Shown: positions 28,372 through 40,318, counted from the first letter of the stretch. The stretch is DNA of 64,000 bases from Vreelandella subglaciescola (GCF_900142895.1 NZ_LT670847.1:682001-746000); one strand, 5' to 3'. The notes: generated from the sequence alone by a model not told the origin. A program made the numbers and translations.

Positions 28372-31002
28372 TCAGGCAAGCGCTTTTTCTACCAGCTCGT
28401 AAACGTTGGCCGACAGCGGCTCCTGCTTGATCCGCTCAAGCTCGGCCTGCATCAGCGCCTGGCGGGCGTCGTCAAAGCGGCGCCAGCGCGTCAGCGGCGT
28501 CATCAGGCGTGCCGCGATTTCCGGGTTAAGGCGATTAAGCTCAATCACCGCATCGGCCAGCAGCGCGTAGCCCGCCCCGTCCAGACGGTGGAAATTGACG
28601 CGATTCTGCGCAAACGCGCCGAGCAACGCACGCACCTTGTTGGGATTTTTCAGTGAAAACGCCGGATGCTGCATCAGGTATTTGACCCGTTCGAGCACGT
28701 CTTCCTGCGGGCGCGACACCTGAATGCTGAACCACTGGTCCATCACCAGCGAGTCATGAGCCCATTTTTCACCGAAGGCCTTGAGCGCCGGCGCGGCAAG
28801 CTCATCGCGGCTCGAGTGCACCAGCAGGGTCAGCGCCTGACGCACGTCGGTCATGTTGTGCCCGGCGTCAAACTGCGCCTGACAGCGCTCGATGGCCTCT
28901 TCGTCCTCAACCGCCATCAGGTAGGCAAGCGCCACGCTTTTGAGGCTACGCTGGCCGATTTGCTCTGGCGTAGGGGCATAGGCCTTGCTGGAGACGTTCG
29001 CGGTATAAACCGCCATGAACTCGTCGCGCAGCGCAAAACCGAGCGACTGGCGCACGAATTCGCGGGCGGCGTGGATGGCATCCACGTCTACCAGCGGCTG
29101 AGACTCGGCGATGCAGGCCTCAGAGGGCAGCTTGAGCATCTCTGCAAGCACTGCCTTGTCGTTGACCGGCGCGGTCAGTAAGGCGCGGTAAGCATCGATT
29201 ACGCGGGTATCCATGACCTTTTCCACGCCGTTACGGTGCGCGGCAATCAGGTCGTTCAGCGCAAGCATCGCCAGCCGCTGGCTGGCTTCCCAGCGGTTGA
29301 AGCCGTCGCTGTCTTCGGTGAGCAGAAACGCCAGATCTTCGCGCGAATACGGGAAGTGCAGCTTCACCGGCGCCGAAAAATTGCGCAGCAATGAAGGCGT
29401 GGGCGCCTCAGCCACGTCGGTAAAGACAAACGTCTGCTCGGCCTCACGCAGGTGAATGACCGTATCCTTGCCGCGCTTTTCACCATCAAGCGTCAGCGTC
29501 AGGTCGTGGCCCGACTTGGTGCCCACCAGCCCCATGCGCACGGGGATGTGCAGCGGCTGCTTGTGGGTTTGCCCGGGCGTCATGGGCGTGCGCTGGCGCA
29601 GCGTCAGCCGATACTCGGCGTTGACGTAGTCGTACTCGCCGTGAGCGTCGATTTCCGGCGTACCCGCCTGATGGTACCAGCGCATGAACTGGGTCAGATC
29701 CTGCTGTGATGCTTCCGCCATGCAGCCGACAAAGTCTTCAATGGTGACCGCCTGGCCGTCAAAACGCTCGAAGTACAGGTCGCTGCCGCGGCGAAAGGCC
29801 TCCCAGCCCACGAGGTTTTTCAGCATGCGCACCACTTCCGCCCCTTTCTCGTAAATCGTCAGGGTGTAGAAGTTGGTGATCTCGATGTAATGCTCGGGGC
29901 GGATCGAGTGCGCGGTGGGGCCGGCATCTTCGGCAAACTGCGCGGTGCGGAAAAACGCCACGTCCTGGATACGCTTGACCGGCGCCGAGTTGGTGTCCGC
30001 CGAGAAGCTCTGATCGCGGAAGACGGTAAAGCCTTCTTTCAACGACAGCTGGAACCAGTCGCGGCAGGTCACGCGGTTGCCCGACCAGTTGTGGAAATAT
30101 TCATGCGCCACAATGCCTTCCACCTGTTGGAAGGCGGCATCGGTCGCGGTATCGGGGTGGGTCAGCACCGCCGCCGAGTTGAATATGTTGAGCCCCTTGT
30201 TCTCCATGGCGCCCATATTGAAGTCGTTGACCGCCACGATCATGAAGCGGTCAAGATCGTATTCGCGTCCGTAGCTGTCTTCATCCCAGCGCATGGCGCG
30301 CTTGAGTGAGGCCATGGCGTGATCGGTCTTGCCCAGGTTCTCTTCTTCAACCCAGATCTGCAGCGTGACCTCCCGCCCGTTCATGGTCGTGAAATGATCC
30401 TCAACGCACGCCAGATCACCGGCCACCAGCGCGAAGAGATACGCCGGCTTGGGATGCGGATCCTCCCAGGTGACAAAATGGCGCCCGCCTTCAAGCTCGC
30501 CGCGCTCCACGGGGTTGCCGTTGGCCAGCAGCACCGGCTCGCGGGTGGCGTCGCCAATCACGGTGACGCGAAACACCGCCATCACATCGGGACGGTCGGG
30601 GTAAAAGGTAATCCGGCGAAAGCCTTCGGCTTCGCACTGGGTACAAAACATGCCGCTCGACTGATACAGCCCTTCAAGTGCGGTGTTCTCTTCTGGCGCG
30701 AGGCGCACGCGCGTCGCAAGCGTAAACGCAGCCGGCACGTTGGCAACGGTCAGCCCCTTGTCATCGTGCTGGTAGGCGCTTTCAGCAAGCGGCTCGTCGT
30801 CAAGCAAGAGAGACTCAAGGGTAAGCTGCTCGCCATTGAGAAACAGCGGCGCGTTCGGCGCGGCTTCAGGATGACGCTCGATGGTGAGGCGCGCCTCGAC
30901 GCGGGTGCTGGCGGGGTCAAGGTCAAACGTCAGCTCGGTATGGGTCACGCGATAGGCGGGCGGCTGATAGTCGCTTAAATGAACCGGCTGCGGTTTTGAC
31001 AT
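28372..31002 (-). CDS. pepN: Aminopeptidase N
   Basis: PepN is the major cytoplasmic broad-specificity aminopeptidase (M1 family). The 876-residue protein has the exopeptidase motif GAMEN (residues 264-268) and the zinc motif HEYFHNW (HExxH at 300-304), with the third zinc ligand Glu expected in the following helix (QLSLKEGFTVFRDQ). The C-terminal helical domain is of DUF3458 type. Length matches E. coli PepN (870). AAGGAG lies 10 bases before the ATG. Confidence 0.97.
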   Translation of the reverse strand: MSKPQPVHLSDYQPPAYRVTHTELTFDLDPASTRVEARLTIERHPEAAPNAPLFLNGEQLTLESLLLDDEPLAESAYQHDDKGLTVANVPAAFTLATRVRLAPEENTALEGLYQSSGMFCTQCEAEGFRRITFYPDRPDVMAVFRVTVIGDATREPVLLANGNPVERGELEGGRHFVTWEDPHPKPAYLFALVAGDLACVEDHFTTMNGREVTLQIWVEEENLGKTDHAMASLKRAMRWDEDSYGREYDLDRFMIVAVNDFNMGAMENKGLNIFNSAAVLTHPDTATDAAFQQVEGIVAHEYFHNWSGNRVTCRDWFQLSLKEGFTVFRDQSFSADTNSAPVKRIQDVAFFRTAQFAEDAGPTAHSIRPEHYIEITNFYTLTIYEKGAEVVRMLKNLVGWEAFRRGSDLYFERFDGQAVTIEDFVGCMAEASQQDLTQFMRWYHQAGTPEIDAHGEYDYVNAEYRLTLRQRTPMTPGQTHKQPLHIPVRMGLVGTKSGHDLTLTLDGEKRGKDTVIHLREAEQTFVFTDVAEAPTPSLLRNFSAPVKLHFPYSREDLAFLLTEDSDGFNRWEASQRLAMLALNDLIAAHRNGVEKVMDTRVIDAYRALLTAPVNDKAVLAEMLKLPSEACIAESQPLVDVDAIHAAREFVRQSLGFALRDEFMAVYTANVSSKAYAPTPEQIGQRSLKSVALAYLMAVEDEEAIERCQAQFDAGHNMTDVRQALTLLVHSSRDELAAPALKAFGEKWAHDSLVMDQWFSIQVSRPQEDVLERVKYLMQHPAFSLKNPNKVRALLGAFAQNRVNFHRLDGAGYALLADAVIELNRLNPEIAARLMTPLTRWRRFDDARQALMQAELERIKQEPLSANVYELVEKALA

Positions 31003-31112
31003 GGCGTATGACTCCTTGTTGGCACCGGCTCAAGAATAGCCGATGTCAATGCAGAAAATGTGGAAAGACGCCGCCGCAAACGGCAGCGGCGCTATTTAAT
31101 CTCGCAGGCTTG

Positions 31113-31173
31113 TCGCAAGCGTTAGCTACGAAAGCCAGTCATGAAAGCGTATCGAAAACGTTAGTCACGAAAG
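31113..31173. repeat. 22-bp imperfect direct repeat at the 3' end of yajQ
   Basis: 31113-31134 and 31152-31173 match at 18 of 22 positions, 39 bp apart. The second copy covers the yajQ stop codon (minus strand), so the end of the gene appears to have been duplicated downstream. A GC-rich hairpin with a weak T run lies beyond it near 31075-31097. Confidence 0.6.
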
Positions 31174-31646
31174 TTATCAAACTGCAGCGGCATATCGGGA
31201 CCTTCTTCGCTGCGCAAAAGCGCCATGACGCCCTGCAGGTCGTCGCGCTTCTTGCCGGTCACGCGGACTTTTTCGCCTTGAATCTGCGCCTGTACCTTGG
31301 CCTTGCTCGCCTTGATGCGCTTGACGATATCTTTGGCGTCGGCCTGCTCGAGCCCCTGTTTGAGCGCTACCGTTTGGCGCGCCTTGACGCCGGCAAGCTC
31401 GGGCTCTTCTTCGTCCATGCAGCGCGCATCAATACCGCGGGCAATCAGCCGACCGCGAAGCATTTCCAGCATTTGTTGGAGCTGAAAATCCACCTCGGCT
31501 TCCAGCTGCACTTTTTCACCCTCCAGGGTGAAGGTGGCGTCAACGCCCCTGAAATCAAAGCGGGTTTGTACTTCACGATTCGCCTGATCGACGGCGTTGG
31601 TCGCTTCATGACTGTCAAATTCGGACACAATATCAAACGAGGGCAT
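31161..31646 (-). CDS. yajQ: YajQ-family nucleotide-binding protein
   Basis: YajQ (DUF520) proteins have a tandem ferredoxin-like fold. Homologues bind nucleotides, including cyclic di-GMP in Xanthomonas. The 161-residue protein has the family N-terminus MPSFDIVSEFDSHEATNAVD and the later block KASKAKVQAQIQGEKVRVTG. A GTG two codons upstream is in frame, but AGGAAG is placed 5 bases before ATG 31646, which is the start. Sequence around the ribosome-binding site is duplicated upstream. Confidence 0.95.
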   Translation of the reverse strand: MPSFDIVSEFDSHEATNAVDQANREVQTRFDFRGVDATFTLEGEKVQLEAEVDFQLQQMLEMLRGRLIARGIDARCMDEEEPELAGVKARQTVALKQGLEQADAKDIVKRIKASKAKVQAQIQGEKVRVTGKKRDDLQGVMALLRSEEGPDMPLQFDNFRD

Positions 31647-31676
31647 AGACACTTCCTAAAAAAATAGCCACTTCCT
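31644..31676. repeat. duplicated ribosome-binding-site region of yajQ
   Basis: On the minus strand AGGAAGTGTCTATG (31657-31644), which includes the yajQ ribosome-binding site and start, is preceded by a near copy AGGAAGTGGCTATT (31676-31663), 19 bp upstream. The upstream copy ends in ATT and has no start codon. Confidence 0.55.
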
Positions 31677-31905
31677 GAAAAGATATGACCCCATATTCTA
31701 GAGCAGCCACCCCGCTGCCTGCCAATTTGTTTAGCCAACTAGCAAAATGCGCGGCGACTTTCGGCGATCGGTCTCTATTATACAAGCCTTATTCAACGGC
31801 GTTGGCATTGCCCGCCCGATCGCTTAGGCTACGCCGCCAACCCCTTTCTTTGTCTGATACCGGCCCAAATACCCCGAACACATATCCAGAACAACAGGAG
31901 ACACC

Positions 31906-32505
31906 ATGAGCGATCGCGATACGCGCCACCAAGCATCCATGCAAAAGCTGAAGGCGCACGTGGATGAAAAAGTGGCCAACGCCACCGAACAGCGCGGCCT
32001 GATACTCATCAATACCGGTAACGGTAAGGGTAAAACGACCGCCGCCTGGGGCACCGTGACGCGCGCATTGGGCTACGGCTACAAGGTTGGCGTAGTGCAG
32101 TTCATCAAAGGACTCTGGGAGTGCGGCGAGCGCAACCGCCTGGAAGACGACCCCAACCTGGACATCGCCATTATGGCCACGGGTTTTACCTGGGACACCC
32201 AGAACCGCGAAGCAGACACCCAAGCCTGCCAGGCAGTCTGGGCCGACGCTGAGCGCATGCTTGCTGATCCCGACGTCTATCTCGTGGTGCTCGACGAGAT
32301 CACCTACATGCTCAAATTCGGCTATCTCGACATCGACACCGTCAAACGCGCGCTAGAAAACCGTCCGCACGAGCAAACCGTGGTGATTACCGGGCGCAAC
32401 GCCCACCGCGATTTGGTCGCCATGGCCGACACCGTGACCGAGATGCAGGAGGTTCGCCACGCCTTCAGCAGCGGCCTTCAAGCGCGCCGCGGCATCGATT
32501 TTTAA
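31906..32505 (+). CDS. cobO: Cob(I)yrinic acid a,c-diamide adenosyltransferase
   Basis: This CobA/CobO/BtuR-type enzyme transfers the adenosyl group of ATP to corrinoids, making adenosylcobalamin. The 199-residue protein has the P-loop GNGKGKTT (residues 38-45), the blocks VGVVQFIKG and DVYLVVLDEITYMLKFGYLD, and the C-terminal RHAFSSGLQARRGIDF typical of the family. AGGAG lies 7 bases before the ATG. It stands alone; no other cobalamin gene and no cobalamin riboswitch is seen in the 259-bp upstream region, so it may serve corrinoid salvage. Confidence 0.95.
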   Translation: MSDRDTRHQASMQKLKAHVDEKVANATEQRGLILINTGNGKGKTTAAWGTVTRALGYGYKVGVVQFIKGLWECGERNRLEDDPNLDIAIMATGFTWDTQNREADTQACQAVWADAERMLADPDVYLVVLDEITYMLKFGYLDIDTVKRALENRPHEQTVVITGRNAHRDLVAMADTVTEMQEVRHAFSSGLQARRGIDF

Positions 32506-32532
32506 CGTCGGTATTGGCTGTCAGCCTTTAGC

Positions 32533-32565
32533 AAACAGCCAGCCTCGAGGGAGGTTGGCTGTTTT
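32533..32565 (+). terminator. intrinsic terminator after cobO
   Basis: A 14-bp stem (32533-32546 with 32551-32564, one G-U pair) around loop GAGG ends in a short T run (TTTT). It lies between the convergent genes cobO and purA and may serve both, though the run on the purA side is only TTT. Confidence 0.8.
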
Positions 32566-32588
32566 GGCGCGATGGATCAATGAGCGGA

Positions 32589-35077
<2,489 letters not shown>

Positions 35078-35159
35078 GTCAACAATCCTGCGAGACGACG
35101 GTGAAAGCCCCATCCGAGAATCCACCGAGATATCGACAAATTCATCAACCTGAGGCCAC

Positions 35160-35183
35160 AAAAAAACCGGGCGACGCCCGGTT
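35160..35183 (-). terminator. intrinsic terminator after hflC
   Basis: Minus strand: ACCGGGC, loop GTC, GCCCGGT, then a T run (seven T counting the last stem base). It lies between hflC and hisZ, so hisZ-purA are probably expressed partly from their own promoter or by readthrough. Confidence 0.92.
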
Positions 35184-35241
35184 AATAAAGTCTAGCATGT
35201 TTAGCCGCCGGATGAACCCCGTCCATCCGGCAACGCCGCGC

Positions 35242-36132
35242 TTATTCTGCGCTGCTCCCGCTTGGCATGGCATTTTTCAGGTAGCGGAAAAACTCGCTGT
35301 CAGGCTCAAGCACCATCAAGTTATCGCTGTTGGCGAAGCTTTTGCGATACGCGCTCAGGCTGCGCCAGAAAGCAAAGAACTCGGCGTCCTGTTCGTAGGC
35401 GTTAGAGTAAATCTGCGCCGCTTTAGCGTCACCTTCACCGCGTAGCGTTTGAGAACGCTCGTTCGCCTGAGCCAGCAATACCTGGCGGCGGCGGTCGGCA
35501 TTAGCCTGAATCCGCTCGGCTTCCTCTTTACCCTGGGCGCGCCACTCGCGGGCTTCACGCTCGCGCTCCGAGCGCATACGCTCAAACACGGCGGCGGATA
35601 CGTCCTCGGGCAAATCGATTCGCTTAATGCGGATATCACGAATGGCCACACCCAGCTCGTTACGCATAAGATCGTCGAGCTCCTCGCGCGGGCCGGTCAT
35701 CAGGTCATCACGGTTCTCAGCGATAATCTGCTGCAGCTTTAGCCGCCCGAACGCGTTACGCAGGCTTTCGTCCACGCGCGGCTGAATCAGGCGCGCGGCC
35801 ATCATGTTGTCGCCCCCCGTGGCTTCATAGTAAAGCGTCGGGTCGATGACCTGCCACTGAACGTAAGAATCTACGATTACCGCTTTCTGCTCACGGGTCA
35901 GGTAGCGGCTGGTGTCGGTGTCCAGCATTAATAGCCGCGTATCAAACTTGCGGATCGTCTGGGTGATCGGCACTTTGACATGCAGCCCTGGCTGAATACT
36001 TTCTTCTATCACTTCACCAAAGCGCAGCTTAACCGCACCTTCTGTTTCATCAACAACATAAAGCGTGCTGCTGGCAAGCCAGGCGGCGACGGCCAGACCG
36101 CCGACGATCAGCAGGGATCGTTTATTGATCAT
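35242..36132 (-). CDS. hflC: HflC, FtsH protease modulator
   Basis: HflC forms, with HflK, a large membrane complex around the FtsH protease and modulates its action. The 296-residue protein has one N-terminal membrane segment (about residues 6-26) followed by a Band 7/SPFH domain (VDETEGAVKLRFGEVIEE ... GLHVKVPITQTIRKFDTRLL) and a coiled-coil tail rich in Arg/Glu (SEREREAREWRAQGKEEAE), ending in the family block AYRKSFANSDNLMVLEPDSEFFRYL. Its ATG directly follows the hflK stop. Confidence 0.97.
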   Translation of the reverse strand: MINKRSLLIVGGLAVAAWLASSTLYVVDETEGAVKLRFGEVIEESIQPGLHVKVPITQTIRKFDTRLLMLDTDTSRYLTREQKAVIVDSYVQWQVIDPTLYYEATGGDNMMAARLIQPRVDESLRNAFGRLKLQQIIAENRDDLMTGPREELDDLMRNELGVAIRDIRIKRIDLPEDVSAAVFERMRSEREREAREWRAQGKEEAERIQANADRRRQVLLAQANERSQTLRGEGDAKAAQIYSNAYEQDAEFFAFWRSLSAYRKSFANSDNLMVLEPDSEFFRYLKNAMPSGSSAE

Positions 36133-37383
36133 TTACCGGCCCTCCCTGCGGCTGGACGTTCTATTGCTGGAACTGTTACTGGAGCTGCTGCTGGAAGACG
36201 ATGACGTCTGCGACGTGTTTTCCAGCACACGTGGATCCAGGTTGTCGTCGTTACGGCTGGACGAGGTGCCGCGCATCTTATCCAGCGGCAGATACATCAG
36301 CGGCGCATTGTCGCTAACATCCATCAGTACCTTAGGTGTAGAGCCAAACAGCTCTTCTATGGTTTCGATGTACATACGCTCGCGCATGATATCGGGCGAC
36401 TTGCGATACTCGCCGAGCAGCGAAATAAAGCGGTTGGCCTGACCCTGGGCTTCGGCCACAACCGATTCGCGATAGCCCTGCCCCTGTTCGATAATACGCT
36501 GCGCCTGACCCTGGGCTTCAGGAATGATGGCGTTGGCGTAAGCGATACCTTTGTTAATGGTACGCTGACGGTCTTCGCGGGCACGGATGACGTCATCAAA
36601 GGCGTCAATAACCGGCCCCGGTGCCGACGTAGACTCAATGTTGATTGTCTGCAGCTGAACCCCGACTTCATACGTATCCAGGTAGGACTGCAGCCGACTG
36701 GCCACCGAGCTGCCCAGAATCTCACGCCCAAATGTCAGGATGTCGATCATGTCGGTGCCGCCCACTACGTGGCGCAGCGTTGAATCCAGCGCGTTTTCAA
36801 GCGACAGGCCAGGATCGCGCACGTTAAGAACGAAATCAGACGGATCAGAAACCCGGTACTGGGCAGAGATCTCCACTTTCACGATGTTCTCGTCGCGCGT
36901 CAGCATCGACTTTGTCTGAGTCAGCGAGCGGACCCGCGTAACGTTGACCATGCGCACGTCGTCAATCAGCGGCGGATTCCACTGCAGACCCGGCGTAACA
37001 GTTTCCTGAAACTTACCAAAACGTAGCACTACGCCACGCTCTGACTGGTCAACCAGATAAAAGCCCGAGGCCGCCCAGATGGCGAGCGCAACGATGAGCA
37101 AAAGCCCCGGCAAGGCAAAGACGTTGCGCGGCTTATTGCTGCCGCTGCCATTGCCATTACCGCTGCCACCGCGGCCTTTTTTGCTGCCACCAAACATGCC
37201 GTTGAGCTTTTTCTGAAACTTCTTCAACGCTTCGTCCAGATCCGGCGGCCCCCCGTTATTGTTATTGCCCCCATTGTTGCCTCCATTATTCCCCCCGCGG
37301 TTGCCGTCATCGCCGCCTTTGCGTCGACCACCGCTGCTCCACGGGTCGTGCTGGTCGCCACCACCAGGCTCATTCCAGGCCAT
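36133..37383 (-). CDS. hflK: HflK, FtsH protease modulator
   Basis: HflK is the partner of HflC. The 416-residue protein has a long N-terminal cytoplasmic stretch made of Gly/Asn repeats (residues about 20-45), a membrane segment (about residues 89-106, ALPGLLLIVALAIWAASG), a Band 7/SPFH domain (LVDQSERGVVLRFGKFQETV) and a coiled coil. The C-terminal 28 residues are mostly serine, with a run of nine. The Gly/Asn and Ser tracts are low-complexity at DNA level and prone to length change. It lies 186 bp from hflX, with no clear terminator. Confidence 0.96.
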   Translation of the reverse strand: MAWNEPGGGDQHDPWSSGGRRKGGDDGNRGGNNGGNNGGNNNNGGPPDLDEALKKFQKKLNGMFGGSKKGRGGSGNGNGSGSNKPRNVFALPGLLLIVALAIWAASGFYLVDQSERGVVLRFGKFQETVTPGLQWNPPLIDDVRMVNVTRVRSLTQTKSMLTRDENIVKVEISAQYRVSDPSDFVLNVRDPGLSLENALDSTLRHVVGGTDMIDILTFGREILGSSVASRLQSYLDTYEVGVQLQTINIESTSAPGPVIDAFDDVIRAREDRQRTINKGIAYANAIIPEAQGQAQRIIEQGQGYRESVVAEAQGQANRFISLLGEYRKSPDIMRERMYIETIEELFGSTPKVLMDVSDNAPLMYLPLDKMRGTSSSRNDDNLDPRVLENTSQTSSSSSSSSSNSSSNRTSSRREGR

Positions 37384-37569
37384 ACATCATCTCCATTAAG
37401 GTGTTCACCGGCACGCTACGTCGAGGCGTGTATACGCGACGCCGTGCTCCTTAATATTATTGCGGTTTACTATTCTTGACTTACCCTTTGCACTTTACCA
37501 TTACTGCCAGATAAAACGCGTTGCTCTGCAGCCAGCGCGCAAACAGCGCGCCGTTTCAGGGCGGATTAC

Positions 37570-38880
37570 TTACCAGTCAGCCGGCTGTTTAAGCCCTTCA
37601 GGCAAATAGGTATCGGCGCGCTCGCCAAGCTTTGCCATCAGCTGATTAAAGTCGCGCCTCGGTAGACGCACGTCAAGTACCGGGCGCCCTTCTTCGTCAA
37701 AATATTCGGCGCGCACGGCATTAAGCTCATGGAGACCGGCGCGCAGCTTGCCTTGCTCCGGGGCCAGCGTCAGCGGAAACTCTATCACGTCATCCGCCAG
37801 ACGTTCGGTCAACGCCTGATACAGCAGATCCAGACCGCGGCCGTCCTGGGCGGAAAGCCAGACGACTTCAGGCATGCCGTTGCCGTCACGTTCGATGCGC
37901 GGCGCGCTATCCAGCCGGTCAATCTTGTTCATCACCTTGAGCATGGGCACACGGTCGGCGCCGATCTCGCTGAGCACGCCGTTAACCTGCTCGACGTTAA
38001 GCTCGCGATCAGGATCGGCCGCGTCAATCACATGCACCAGCAGCGAGGCGTCAACCGCCTCCTGCAGCGTGGCCTGAAACGCCTCTACCAGCTTGTGCGG
38101 CAGATGGCGAATAAAGCCCACGGTGTCGGCCAAGACCACCGGCCCTACGTCGTCAACGTTAAGCCGGCGCAGGGTCGGGTCAAGCGTGGCAAACAGCTGG
38201 TCGGCGGCGTAAACTTCAGCGGCCGTCAACGCGTTGAACAGCGTCGACTTACCCGCGTTGGTATAGCCCACCAGCGAAATGCTGTTGATTTCAGCGCGCG
38301 CCCGCGCACGACGGCTCTGCTCGCGCTGCTTGCGCACCTTGCTGAGCCGCTTGTGAATCGATTTGATACGCCCACGCAGCAGACGGCGGTCGGTTTCGAG
38401 CTGGGTTTCCCCGGGGCCGCGCAGACCGATGCCGCCTTTTTGACGCTCGAGGTGTGTCCAGCCACGCACCAAGCGCGTTGACATGTATTCAAGCTGGGCC
38501 AGCTCGACCTGCAGCTTGCCTTCGTGCGTTCTCGCCCGCTGGGCAAAGATATCCAGAATCAGCCCGGTGCGATCGAGCACCCGGCACTGCAAATCTTGCT
38601 CCAGGTTACGCTGCTGGGACGGATTTAACCCGTGATTGAAGATAACCAGCTCGGCTTCGTGGGCCGCGAGCATGGCTCGCAGCTCTTCAAGCTTTCCCGA
38701 GCCGATAAAAGTGCGCGAATCGGGACGCTTGCGGCTTGCTGTTAACAGCGTCGCCGACACCGCGCCGGCTGACCTGACAAGCTCAAGAAACTCGCCCGAA
38801 TCTTCGCGATCAAGCTCGTCTTGAAAATCAACGTGCACAAGCACGGCCGTTTCACCGGCGTCTGGGCGCTCAAAAAACAA
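37570..38880 (-). CDS. hflX: GTPase HflX
   Basis: HflX is a ribosome-associated GTPase that splits stalled 70S ribosomes, notably after heat stress. The 436-residue protein has the HflX N-terminal domain (VIFNHGLNPSQQRNLEQDL, RTGLILDIFAQRARTHEGKL), the glycine-rich linker GIGLRGPGETQLETDRR and an Obg-like G domain with G1 GYTNAGKST, G3 DTVGF and G4 NKID. Translation appears to start at TTG 38880: GAGG is 6 bases upstream, the N-terminus MFFERPDAGE fits the family, and no ATG or GTG is suitably placed. Confidence 0.96.
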   Translation of the reverse strand: MFFERPDAGETAVLVHVDFQDELDREDSGEFLELVRSAGAVSATLLTASRKRPDSRTFIGSGKLEELRAMLAAHEAELVIFNHGLNPSQQRNLEQDLQCRVLDRTGLILDIFAQRARTHEGKLQVELAQLEYMSTRLVRGWTHLERQKGGIGLRGPGETQLETDRRLLRGRIKSIHKRLSKVRKQREQSRRARARAEINSISLVGYTNAGKSTLFNALTAAEVYAADQLFATLDPTLRRLNVDDVGPVVLADTVGFIRHLPHKLVEAFQATLQEAVDASLLVHVIDAADPDRELNVEQVNGVLSEIGADRVPMLKVMNKIDRLDSAPRIERDGNGMPEVVWLSAQDGRGLDLLYQALTERLADDVIEFPLTLAPEQGKLRAGLHELNAVRAEYFDEEGRPVLDVRLPRRDFNQLMAKLGERADTYLPEGLKQPADW

Positions 38881-38916
38881 TCAACACCTCATGGGCTGGT
38901 CTGCGTATGTGGGCAA

Positions 38917-39180
38917 TCAGGCCTCAGCGTCGCTTTCAGCGTCACTTTCAGCGGCAGCGTCCGGTAGCGGCAGGCGCACGTTGCGCGACGGCACAACGGT
39001 AGAAATTGCATGCTTATACACCATCTGGCTGACGGTGTTGCGCAGCAGAATGACAAACTGATCAAAAGATTCAATCTGGCCCTGCAGCTTAATCCCGTTA
39101 ACCAAAAAGATGGAAACCGGAATGCGCTCCTTGCGCAGAATGTTCAAGTACGGGTCTTGAAGGGACTGCCCTTTGGACAT
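38917..39180 (-). CDS. hfq: RNA chaperone Hfq
   Basis: Hfq is the Sm-like hexameric RNA chaperone that pairs small RNAs with mRNAs. The 87-residue protein has the Sm1 motif ([15 protein letters not shown]) and the Sm2 block [10 protein letters not shown]. Proximal-face residues Gln8, Asp9, Lys56 and His57 and the distal-face Lys31 are all in the E. coli register. The C-terminal tail is short and acidic ([13 protein letters not shown]), with a small direct repeat [15 protein letters not shown] lies before the ATG. The order miaA-hfq-hflX is conserved. Confidence 0.98.
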   Translation of the reverse strand: MSKGQSLQDPYLNILRKERIPVSIFLVNGIKLQGQIESFDQFVILLRNTVSQMVYKHAISTVVPSRNVRLPLPDAAAESDAESDAEA

Positions 39181-39348
39181 GGTGCTCTCCCTAAAACTGT
39201 CGTTGGAGTTGGTTATTAAAAGTGCGCCCGAGGCGCCCTACAGTATCATTACCCGAAAGGCCGGATCGTGGCCGCTCGAAAACACTCGCTATAAAAGGCG
39301 TATCTTACGCTAAGCGTTGCGCTCACGCACGGCTTTCAAGAATGGTTT

Positions 39349-40287
39349 TCAAAGACGGCTTTTTTCGACCAGCATCAGCACGTTATCCAGCGCCTGGGGG
39401 GATAATGTATCCACCCAATGTACATCATTCCAGCGCCTAAGCCAGGTCAGCTGACGTTTGGCCAGCTGCCGCGTGGCAATAATCCCGCGTTCAAGCAGCG
39501 CCTGGTGGTCATACTCGCCTTCCAGATACGCCCACACCTGACGATAGCCTACGCTTTTCATTGACGGCAGATCAGCCGTCAGGTCACTACGCTTTTTGAG
39601 GGCGGCGACCTCATCAATCAACCCCTCGTCGAGCATCGCGCTAAAACGTCGGGCAATACGCTCGTGCAATACGTCCCGCCTTTCGGGGGCAAGGGCTATG
39701 GACAGCACCTGCCAGGGAAAGGTTTCCGACTGTTGTTCGGCCCAAAGCTCAGTCAGCGTGCACCCGCTTATTTCGTACACCTCAAGTGCGCGCAAAATGC
39801 GCTGCGGATCGTTGGGATGAAGGCGCTGCGCCGACACCGGATCCACCTCGGCAAGGCGGCGATGCAGCGCTAAAAGCCCGTCGCGCGCCTGCTCCGCCTG
39901 TAGGCGCTTGCGGATGGCCGGATTTGATGCCGGCAGGTTGGCTACGCCGTCAAGCAGCTGCTTGTAGTAAAGCATGGTACCGCCCGTCAGCAGCGGCGTT
40001 TTGCCCCGCGCGCTAATCTCGCGCATCTGCTCGAGCGCATCCTTACGAAAATCCGCCGCCGAGTAAGGGTCAGCCGGGTCGCGGATGTTGATCAGGCGGT
40101 GCGGCGCCCGGGCCAGTTCATCTGCGCTGGGTTTAGCGCTGCCGATATCCAGCCCCCGATACACCATCGCCGAGTCCACGCTGATGATTTCACACCCCAA
40201 ACGCTCGTGTAGCGCTATCGCCGCGTCGGTTTTACCGGCGGCGGTGGGCCCCATTAAAAAAATGGCCGGCGGGCGTGAATCAATCAT
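39349..40287 (-). CDS. miaA: tRNA dimethylallyltransferase MiaA
   Basis: MiaA adds a dimethylallyl group to A37 of tRNAs that read UNN codons. The 312-residue protein has the P-loop GPTAAGKT (residues 13-20), the block DSAMVYRGLDIGSAKPS, DPADPYSAADFRKDA and GGTMLYYKQLLDGVANLP. The C-terminal half has the insertion domain and RQLAKRQLTWLRRW. Normal length. GGAG lies about 12 bases before the ATG. It sits between mutL and hfq. Confidence 0.97.
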   Translation of the reverse strand: MIDSRPPAIFLMGPTAAGKTDAAIALHERLGCEIISVDSAMVYRGLDIGSAKPSADELARAPHRLINIRDPADPYSAADFRKDALEQMREISARGKTPLLTGGTMLYYKQLLDGVANLPASNPAIRKRLQAEQARDGLLALHRRLAEVDPVSAQRLHPNDPQRILRALEVYEISGCTLTELWAEQQSETFPWQVLSIALAPERRDVLHERIARRFSAMLDEGLIDEVAALKKRSDLTADLPSMKSVGYRQVWAYLEGEYDHQALLERGIIATRQLAKRQLTWLRRWNDVHWVDTLSPQALDNVLMLVEKSRL

Positions 40288-40318
40288 GGGCTTGGTTTAC
40301 TCCTTATTAGCCGCTTGT

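Noticed and set aside
31647..31905. Possible cobalamin riboswitch upstream of cobO
   Set aside because: The 259-bp region contains no B12-box-like sequence or long structured leader that I can see.
37384..37569. Promoter or terminator between hflX and hflK
   Set aside because: A GC-rich hairpin (GCGCGC around TGTTT) has no T run, and no hexamer pair with good spacing was found for hflK.
39319..39340. CTTGAAA (minus strand, 39340-39334), a perfect sigma-32 -35 match upstream of hfq
   Set aside because: No CCCCATnT-like -10 lies 11-16 bp downstream, so a heat-shock promoter cannot be supported.
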